From contig CAXKVR010000278.1 in assembly GCA_964058845.1 (NCBI GenBank), positions 1 through 64,000 on the forward strand: a stretch of 64,000 nucleotides of DNA, written 5' to 3'. Under the pieces are notes generated by a model. It was not told the DNA's origin and did no database searches. It saw only the letters and a list, made by a program, of their open reading frames with translations. The position numbers and the translations under genes are program-made. This DNA is from Carex sylvatica (Eukaryota; Streptophyta; Magnoliopsida; Poales; Cyperaceae). Positions 55,728 through 64,000 of the stretch are shown piece by piece. Position 1 is the first letter of the stretch. Each line of letters opens with the position of its first letter.

Positions 55728-58597
55728 TCAACTTTGAGAATCCAATTTCTTGGCAAAGGCAACTGGGTCGATATCTTTCTGATTTTCTTCTCCCGCTATC
55801 TGTTTCGCTTTTGAATCATCTAAATAATTCTGATAAATATATGACAAGAACCCCCATACTGCAATCAGCATAGAGACCACCTTAACCCCATTCATCGAAT
55901 CATGAAAGAAAATCACAGCGAAAACCGGCACGATCGGTAGAGCAAAGGTGGCAATCACATTAGCAAACAATGATGAAACTAACGAGATCAAACCGATGAG
56001 TCCAACCGAGAAAACTTGCCAACCAACTGCAGTCCCAACCAAGGTCAAGGCGTAAGAGGCCTTCCCTGTTTCATACCCTTGAAACTCAGCAGTTATCCCC
56101 TTCCATTCACCCGACACGAATAAACCGACCACTGTCACAAGAGCAGCAATAATGTTGGTGTACATCTGAAGTTCTAAAACCCATGAGAAAGTTTGGGCCT
56201 TTATCACCGTTTCGAATGTCCATTGCATGAGAGAAATCAAAAGAGAGAACACAGCGGATGCAGCTACAGTTAACACAAAACCAAGAGGATACTTGCCATT
56301 AGGTATGTTTGAGTCACTAGAATCTGAATTCACACCGAGCAGTGCGGCCGAAAATGTGAGAAGCACGACCGAGTTGAAAATCAAAGCAGTAAATTTCTGC
56401 TTGTTGATAAAGTACGAAAAAACCGCATTAAATCCAAGTTGAGAGGCACAAATAAGAGAGTATGTCGATACGGGGAGGTAGAGTAGACCATACGAGTACA
56501 TGAGGTTATCGCCAGCTATTATAAAGCCGAGCACAAAATATATAGGAACAATTTTGCGTAGCGGAGGCCGAGCGACGGGTGACTTTCTGGGAATGAGGAG
56601 AAGGGGTACTAGGAGAAGCGGTGCAGCTGCGGCTTGTACAAGAGTTGCCATCCACAAGCTGTTTCCGCCTTCATTGAAATAAAATCGGCCGAGAAGAGTG
56701 GCAATGGTTTGGCCAGCGAGGATCGACACAATATTTAGCAGCACCACAGTCCACCACCTCCACCGTTTGAGTATTAAATGCAGTGAAAGCTGTGATGGAG
56801 ACTGCAACTGCGGTAGTATGGCGTGATTGTGTTGGGGAAGAGAAATGACATGATCTTTTGTGGGAGTCGAGTCTTCCTGAGCTCGACTGGGATTACCTGT
56901 TTAAAAGAGAGAGTACAAAAAACAAAGTATTGATTAGTGTTTCTAATTGTATGCAATAAGCAAGTAGATTAGCACTGCATATGTACTGCTTGCAGATGGT
57001 TTTATTTTATTGTCTTTTTTCTATGCATTTTCACATTACATGAGCTATATCTTAAAAACATTGGAGAATGCCAGAACAGGATATCTGAAAATTAGTTTCA
57101 GATAAAAATGGTTCTAATAAAGAGAGAGAGAGAGTTAAAGAAATGGTTGCTCTGTAAACAAAGAGATATTTTCTTCTGATTTTTTTCAGGACTGGACAAG
57201 CTGTTGCTCCTAAAATGGTATCAATAATTGTTTTTCTAAGGCAACATGTGGTTGTTTACTTGTTAGACGTGACCAAATCAGATCCTCTTCAATTAGTGAG
57301 TTAATTAATGATGGAATCAATATCAAATAACCTATGATTTGCACTATATATAATAATTAATAAAATTCGTACTCCTGTCAACATCAGATCGATCTTCTTA
57401 ATTTTCATTCACTTAACCTGAGCACGTCTGCACGTTCAATTATATTAGTAGGTAGTGCCCATGCATCCTTTTGAATTGTAGTGAAGAAGGTAATTACCAA
57501 TTTAAACTAAATTATAACATTTCAATTGTCAGCCATCAAAGAAAAAAAATTTAACACGAGATAGTTTGTGAAAGAACCGTAAACCCAACTAACACTGAAA
57601 GTTGTTTCTCAGATGTTAATTTCATGATCCAATAGATATAATACATAAATTCCTGACTGGAGAGCCCTTTTTTATTCATTTTTTAGACTTTGAATTAACA
57701 GCACCAAAGATAATTATGCAGTGATCGTCCAAATGGTCCAAATCAGATTTGACCAAATTGCTATCTCGGATCATTCAACAATGTCTCAAGACTCTTAGGG
57801 TGCGTTTGAATGTAATTTTGAAAATAGCAAGAATAGCTAATTTGGAGTTAGTGCTATTTCATCGTTTGGATGGGTTAGCATGCAAGAACAACGCTAATAT
57901 CAGAAATAGCTCTATTCTTTGATCCAAACGTAAAATGGTGGAGAAAAATAGTCACTAACCTAACCTAAAAGCAGTACTAATTCTTGACTATCCAAACACA
58001 CCATTAATTAGCTGGTGAGTTTCGAATTCATATCACCTAAGGTAACATAATATTTCTGTTTAAATCCGGACTGTCTCAGCATAATCCGCACGAATATTAA
58101 AGGGATCATGTGCATTCCCCTCGGGCCGAATTGATTCGAATTTTGATCAAATGGTCCGTATCTAAAGAGATATATTATGTTACCTCGGAGGGATATAATC
58201 ACATAAAGATATTACAAAGTAACTTAATCACTTGATGCTTTTTTTTTTACAATTGATGTGGTCACATCAATTAATTAATTTAACAAAAGGGGAATGCATA
58301 ATTTGATGGAAAATTCAAGTACACCAATTGAATATCCTCCCTTGGAGTTTTATTTATACCAAAGCCATTTTCTTGGAACCCTTGTGGTACTATTCACTGG
58401 CATGTGGGCCCAAACACTGGCATGTGAATTGCTATGCTCACACTTTGGCACTTTGCTACGTAGATTATATATAGTCGCTGTTCAATGATTTGTTTTTTGA
58501 GAAAATAGTCGCTGTACCACAATTTCTAGTCATAGAGGCCCCATTAGAGCTTAATTAAATGGATTACAGAGAGAGAGAGAGACACTTTCAAAAAAAT

Positions 58598-58636
<39 letters not shown>

Positions 58637-58674
58637 CCTTGGTCACGGAGTTCAATTTCCTGAGGTTCAGCCAT
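55728..58674 (-). CDS. Purine permease (PUP family) transporter, two exons
   Basis: Exon 1 is 58674-58638 (12 codons plus one base: MAEPQEIELRDQ), exon 2 is 56896-55728; together 401 residues. The 1741-nt intron starts GTACC and ends AAACAG; the phase-1 join restores a Gly codon. After a hydrophilic head (about 1-50) come around ten membrane segments. The opening block WWTVVLLNIVSILAGQTIAT with LLGRFYFNEGG is the PUP hallmark. Others are WMATLVQAAAAPLLL, SYGLLYLPVSTYSLICASQL, LISLMQWTFETVI and SLFANVIATFALPIVPVFAV. Length fits the family (350-400). PUPs are plasma- or internal-membrane carriers of adenine, cytokinins, vitamin B6 or alkaloids, part of the drug/metabolite transporter superfamily; the substrate cannot be told here. 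The second exon alone would start inside the protein, so the small first exon matters for a correct start. Confidence 0.9.
57798..58003. mobile_element. PIF/Harbinger-like MITE in the PUP intron
   Basis: TTA flanks both ends (57795-57797, 58004-58006). Ends GGGTGCGTTTGAATG and, from the right on the complement, TGGTGTGTTTGGATAG. A trinucleotide TTA/TAA target is typical of PIF/Harbinger. Confidence 0.65.
58021..58205. mobile_element. Foldback element in the PUP intron, GAATTCATATC family
   Basis: TTCGAATTCATATCACCTAA with GGTAACATAATATTTCTGTT pairs with the right arm, read on the complement as GATTATATCCCTCCGAGGTA and ACATAATATATCTC. It lies 15 bp from the preceding MITE. No duplication was found. 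Confidence 0.55.
58602..58633. repeat. (GA)n immediately inside the PUP intron
   Basis: GA repeats end 5 bp from the exon 1 splice donor. On the coding strand the intron begins GTACC then (TC)n. A second short GA run lies at 58568-58582. Confidence 0.85.
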
Positions 58675-58796
58675 ATATGGCATGCAAAAGAAAGAAGAAG
58701 GCCTACAGATATTAATACCAGCTTGCTGCTTATGCTTAGGGGCACCAAAACATGATACTTAACTAGATACTCATATATTAATATGGATATATAACA

Positions 58797-58818
58797 GAGA
58801 GAGAGAGAGAGAGAGAGA
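58797..58818. repeat. (GA)n in the PUP 5' leader
   Basis: About 125-145 bp upstream of the ATG, reading (CT)n on the coding strand. CT-rich leaders near transcription starts are common in plant promoters. A TATA-like GTTATATAC lies further up at about 58973-58981 (minus strand). Confidence 0.7.
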
Positions 58819-59092
58819 CTTTGTCGTCGTATCCAGAGATATAGAGATACATACAATAGAGAGATGGTAGAGATAAGACCACCGATTGAGCACTTTGATT
58901 AATTGTCTTTTCCTTCTCAGCAGTCAGCACACATACCTAGAACGGAATCACACTGATAACCTGAAACTTTTGTATATAACGAACTATACTAATCTAGAAA
59001 GAAAAAGAATCAAGAAGGGATCATTATAAAATTCATTATGCTATCTGCAAATTTGGGGGCTTGTGTTACATGTCTACCGGATCTTTTATCAT

Positions 59093-60712
59093 AGTGACAA
59101 ACGTATAGTTCGGATTTAGTTTAGTTAGATTAAAAATTTAAGATTCGGATATAATTAGAATATAATTTAAAAATAATTCGATACATGAAGGAAGCCAAAA
59201 AAAAATTTGGTGTTTTTTTTGCATTTTCACGACTCGCATTTTATACACGTTTTATTCGCAAATAAAACGTATTATACGTTTTTTTGCATTTCATTCAGAA
59301 TTCGGTTCAGAAACATTAAAAAAATAAAATAAAATGCAAATATATCGTGAGTCTTGTCATTATGCTCTTTATGGCAAAATAAATAAAATACAAGTGAGGA
59401 AACTATATTTCATTAAATGCAATTTATGAACAGCAAAAAGAAAGGAAGAATCATATGATAATTATTTATTTTTAACAATTTTGAGTTTCATAAAATATAT
59501 TAAGTTTGAATAGAAAAACATCTACATGATGTATATATCATCATGCATGTAAAAGATGAGATTTGGATTTGGTATATGTTTTACCATTTATCACGCAATT
59601 TGAATTTTCAAATGTACGAAATTAATGATCCTTGAATCTTGATGCATCATTAACTAATTGTTCATGCAAATTGCTTGAAATTTAATTTATAGACCATCTA
59701 AATTTCCAGTAATATATTTATAACCTTTTTAAAAGATTTGAACATTTTTTAAAATTAATTTGAAAAATTATTGTTTCTGTCAAATTATCCTTTAAGAAAT
59801 ATTCTATTTATATATATTTGGGAATGAGGGTTTTTTGGGGGTAATAAAGCATTTCTCTTAAATATTATTTTAGGAAAAATTAAAATCACTAAGAAATTCG
59901 TTGTTCTTAATAGCCCCACTGTAATCCCACTATATATATTTTTTATGTGAATAATTAAGCTATGAGAACAAATTCTTATATCTTTTTTTGTTAATAAAAT
60001 AGTATTAGCTTGCCAACATAAAGTGTGGCGTTTGGATTTCAAGAGCATAGATTTATTAGGATATATTGTATAATTTATTGCCATATGTTTCATACTAACT
60101 TCAAACATATACTTAATTTCTAAGCCATCTTTCACTTTCTCTATTGTTTTTAATTCTCTTACTTCAATTTGTATGATTTTGGAATAAGATTTTTGGTACT
60201 AATTAATTACATTTGATGCAATTACAAACCTTTTTTTAACAATTTGTACCAACATGAATCATACCTTCTCTTATATTTCCCCCCTTTATTTAATTAAATC
60301 TATTTCTCAAAAATAAATTAATAGTTATGACAATTACAAGAACTCAAATAATTGCATCTATGTTTTATTAAAATTTTGGCAATATTGGTAACGTATCAAA
60401 CAAAAAGAAATCATTCAATAAGATGATCTGTAAACCAGTAATAAATTTGCAAATAATTTGTGCTTTATTTTTATTTTTTTTTGAACCGAACTCCTAATAG
60501 AACACAAAAAAAATCATATGTTACGTTTTATTCGTGAAATAAAACACGAATCAAGAATTATTCGCGAAAAAATGCAAAACTTTTTTAAAAAAAATTTGGG
60601 GTTTTTTTTGCTTCCTTGTGGTACCGAATTATTTCCGAATTATATACGAATTATTTCTGAATTATGAATTTTTGATTCTGTCGAATCGAATCCGAACTAT
60701 TCATTTGTCACT
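59093..60712. mobile_element. 1.6-kb element with ~240-bp inverted ends, CATAGTGACAAAC family
   Basis: AGTGACAAACGTATAGTTCG on the left and, from the right on the complement, AGTGACAAATGAATAGTTCG begin arms that continue through AATAATTCG..AGGAAGC.AAAAAAAA..TTTTGCATTTT..CG.ATAAAACGTA. The target duplication is not visible. The small element at 43323 shares the end. The interior is AT-rich; a 116-residue frame (59785-60135, minus) matches nothing I recognise. Confidence 0.6.
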
Positions 60713-60957
60713 CTGCTTAAACTACAAACTACAGAAAACCTAATTTGTTACACGTATGGCCACATGAGGGTAGTTACAAGAATCTATAAAACGGGGTTTG
60801 AGTATCTTCTACAACGATAGGGACCACTACCAGACTCCAGTGCAGTAGTCCACCTAATCACCTCCTATTTATTTATTTATTGGTGTTTGTTGTTAGTTGT
60901 GATCTGTGAAGTTATACAATCGACAATTTTGATCATTCAGTGCACCCTGTTGCTCTC

Positions 60958-61159
60958 GAGAACAGCTTGGGTTTGATGGCTATTAGACTTAAAGTGATTC
61001 TAATGAGTTCGCTCACCATTGGATATACTTTAGAATTCGTGCGCATGAATTCTAAAACATACACAAAAGTACACGCACAAATTTTAAAGCAGATCTGATA
61101 GTGAGCGAATCTATTAGAACCACTTTGGATCTAATGGCCATCGAATCCAAGCTGCTCTC
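60958..61159. mobile_element. MULE-type foldback MITE with perfect 9-bp target duplication
   Basis: GTTGCTCTC occurs at 60949-60957 and 61160-61168. Arms GAGAACAGCTTGGGTTTGAT and, from the right on the complement, GAGAGCAGCTTGGATTCGAT extend about 60 bp through GGC.ATTAGA..AAAGTG.TTCTAAT. Confidence 0.87.
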
Positions 61160-61594
61160 GTTGCTCTCACTTTTGATTCAACTGCGTGTCTGGTAGGGTA
61201 TTTTATTTATTTTTGACACGTGCATATCTTGGTAAAATAATTTATACCATATATATGATACAAAAGAAATGTTCTTATGCCTGATAAAAAAAAAAAAAAA
61301 ACTGGATGTTCAACATGAAATGGTGAAATTGTGAGCGATTTGATGGTTATCGGATAAAATTCAATTTGTTATCAGGTCGGAATTGTATAATTTACGTCAA
61401 AATGTATGTGAATAATTTTAAAATTTGTATGAATAGACACAATTTTTAATACGAATTGAAAATTTCCAATCAGATGTCAAATCAAATTAGTTTAATGTCC
61501 ATGAGACTATTCCCCACTCTAATACATGCTAATAACTCAGCAGGTTATGAGAGCAGTTCTGTTCATAAATATTTTTCTTGATTTTATTTTTAAA

Positions 61595-61977
61595 GAGAAT
61601 CTCAAATGTCCCATTATTTATGTTCCAATCGTATATCAACATTTTATCTTTGATTTTAAAATATAAATAAAAGATCTGAACTGCTCAACATGATATCCAC
61701 ATTAAATTGTTCTTTGAGATCAAATTTTGCATTGTTAAAAAAAAATTTACTATTTTTTAAGATAGGTACAAAATCACTATATTTGGATGGTCCACAATTT
61801 TCTGAAAAACATTAATTTTGTACTATCTTAAAAATATATAAAATTTGATCTCTAAGCACATTTTAACGTGGATATCATGTTGAACAGTTCAGATCTTTTG
61901 TTTAAATTTTAAAATCGAAGGTAAAAATGTTGAGCTACGATTGAAGCATGAAAAAATAAAGCATTTGAGTCCTCCTC
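61595..61977. mobile_element. MULE-type foldback element with perfect 9-bp target duplication
   Basis: ATTTTTAAA occurs at 61586-61594 and 61978-61986. Ends GAGAATCTCAAATG and, from the right on the complement, GAGGAGGACTCAAATG. The core TTTACTATTTTTTAAGATAG and inner word AAATTTGATCTCTAAGCACA identify it as a member of the foldback superfamily. Confidence 0.83.
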
Positions 61978-61986
61978 ATTTTTAAA

Positions 61987-64000
61987 TATCTTCAATAGTC
62001 AATTATATTTAACATGTTATTTTTATCAATAAATTACTTACAAGTTACATCTAACAAATATCTTCCAAAACGTGACTGTATTTTTCACATTAAACTAGTT
62101 ATCTGTCATAATAAATTTTTTTTTTAAATAATAGTGATTTTTTTTAACATTTAGTAGTTTCCTTAATACTTAAATTATTTCATCTCTCCATAAGTGTTTG
62201 ATGATGGTATGCAGATCACATGACTGATCATAATTGTATTTTTAATTTTTTATACTATCACCAGACACATTTTGATAAATTATCTTATCAGATACTAAAG
62301 AGTATATTATGATGCTAAAGATCATTTTATTAAATGTAATTAGTTTATTAATAAACATATAAAAAGCAGCTAACATATACTAATTTTTTTTTATATAGCA
62401 TGTAGGCAATATATAAATTAAAATAAACTAATTGTTTACAAAACTTATTATTTAACACATCCTAAAATAAATTAATTAATTAACACTTAAATATTGACTC
62501 AAGATATTTTTCTTATCCAGAGTATTTATTAAAAAAAAAAATACAAGTACAGCTCAAAGGCAGCTAGCACATTAGCATATCCTATTGAAGATTTTTCTCT
62601 GCGCTGTAGCCGAAATAAAAATCTTTTTCAGTCAAACTATTAGTTAAATGATTTGTTCATGTGAGGCTGAAAAACAAACAAATCAATGGGAAACGATTTC
62701 AGATAATGTCCATTAATTTACATTTTCTTTCTTCGTGCATTAATTCGATGTGACTTCTCTGGCGACTAAGCGCATCTGCATTTGCATTTCAGCAACTATC
62801 TCAATAACTTAGATGAGTTTAAATAATTATTAATTACATTAAGTCTTTAAATTTTTTAACTTTTATATTTTTAAAATTAATTTTAGTGTCTCTATTAAGC
62901 CATGTCAATAGCAAATTAAAAAGAAAAAATAATTTTAGTCAATCATTTAGTTAGCATAGAATTTATAAACAGTTTCTTAATGAAACAACTTTATTGTATA
63001 GTTTCTCTTTTATATCTCTAAAACTGAATTAGAAACTGTCACATCAAATTAGAAACTATAATAATACAAGAGATGTAGATGCTCTAAATTGACTACATAA
63101 GTTATTTCACGCAATGATGTCTAGATTAGCTCGAATCATGGGTCGAAGGTAATAGAATTAAAAGGAGACTAAGTCACTCTCATGCATTGAAAATTTATAA
63201 TTTTATAATGTATTAATACTTTTAGCCCCCTCAATAAAATAAAATTACACTGCTATTTTTTTATAGCCTCCCTCATCTCAATATTCTAGTTCCGCCTCTG
63301 ACAAGAATATTTTTTTTTGAATAGTTTTTAATGTAGTTTTCACATTTCTTATTTACCTCGTGTTAAATTTATTTTATTCACCTCTTATCTTTTAAAAAAT
63401 ATTCTATTTATAAAAGGAAAATAGGTTCGGTCTAAATAAAAATTTCAAAGTCTAAATTAATTTTGATTTTTAATTAACTGAAAATTATAATCGTCGGTTC
63501 TTTCTCAATTACAAATCGAAGGTGCATCCATTAATACTTTCCTATTTAGATACATATCGGTCTGAATTTTAAAATTAAATATATTTTATGAGTTATGACC
63601 TTATATATTTATTAAACTATATTATTCATTTTTGAAGAAAATATAGGTATTCATTTTATTTAAATATATAACACAATAAAATAAATAGAAATAATAAAGG
63701 AAATTCTCTATTCATATTTCTAACCACGGCTTTTCATACATAGAATGTTGTCATTTGTAACTAGATTAGATTAAAGACAGGTTTTTGAGAACTAGAATTA
63801 TTTTGTCATTTTTAATTACTTAGTACAAATAGATCGATATCAAATTTTTGTGACTTGTTTTAAATGACTTATTGATAGGGCAGATTTGCCACCTAAAATA
63901 TACTATCTAAATTTCACCGAAATTTTTATAAATGTCCAAAAAAATAACAAATTATGGAATCTACCTCGTTTTGTAATGAAATTCAAAAACTGCCCTACGC
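61987..64000. other. AT-rich intergenic DNA to the end of the window
   Basis: No gene was recognised. At 63285-63301 CTAGTTCCGCCTCTGAC looks like one end (complement CAGAGGCGGAACTAG) of a hAT MITE on the minus strand; its partner was not found. Confidence 0.4.

Noticed and set aside
58294..58488. 64-residue plus-strand frame in the PUP intron
   Set aside because: Antisense to an intron, with a duplicated ACTGGCATGTG word; no motif.
1..64000. CRISPR arrays, tRNA or rRNA genes, organelle DNA insertions
   Set aside because: No regular spacer-repeat array, no T-loop/A-box/B-box combination and no rRNA-like GC-rich block were seen. Computational scans (tRNAscan-SE, Infernal) would be needed to exclude small RNA genes fully.

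Overview
The window is nuclear DNA from a flowering plant, most likely a eudicot. Evidence: spliced genes with GT..AG introns, four plant-type protein genes, strongly AT-rich intergenic DNA, and dense relics of plant transposon classes (Mutator-like MULE, hAT, PIF/Harbinger, LINE, LTR-like). No bacterial operons, CRISPR arrays, rRNA genes or convincing tRNA genes were seen. All similarity calls come from recognising motifs by eye; no database search was possible.

Genes. (1) 1920-2992 (+): two-exon gene for an organelle-targeted ribosomal L18p/L5e-family protein. (2) 3191-6170 (-): six-exon gene for a compact VAN3-binding-protein-like (FORKED/DUF828 plus PH-like) protein. All five splice phases agree and give 343 residues. 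Genes 1 and 2 are tail to tail with only 198 bp between stop codons. (3) 23874-24707 (+): intronless 277-residue protein with an N-terminal C-x2-H-x8-C-x2-C-L-R-E-R-L motif like the OCTOPUS/DUF740 family. (4) 55728-58674 (-): two-exon purine permease (PUP), 401 residues, with a 12-codon first exon next to GA/CT microsatellites. These genes do not form one pathway; they are ordinary dispersed plant genes.

The rest is mainly transposon-derived. Main blocks: 10384-11773, a 5'-truncated LINE (minus strand) with a perfect 14-bp target duplication; 19191-20894 and about 49143-50551, two LTR-like repeats with the same head signature but different arrays of GC-rich dyad motifs; 27411-30306, a 2.9-kb MULE with long GC-rich inverted repeats, an 11-bp target duplication and two convergent gene remnants; 36577-38319, a hAT element with three other elements nested inside; 40.3-43.6 kb, a cluster of foldback MITEs; 46923-51894, a Kaonashi-type MULE with FAR1-like and ULP1-protease remnants and a ~105-bp minisatellite; 59093-60712, a long-TIR element of unknown content.

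The most striking global feature is the number of short foldback elements flanked by perfect or nearly perfect 9-11-bp duplications, as expected of Mutator-type insertion. Eight such elements were bounded at base level: 15740, 22516, 40319, 52172, 53161, 53456, 60958 and 61595. Several others share subterminal words but have unclear ends. I found no certain new biological system. The best candidates for something undescribed are the foldback superfamily, the dyad-array LTR-like pair, and the MULE that combines FAR1-like and ULP1-like modules with a higher-order minisatellite.
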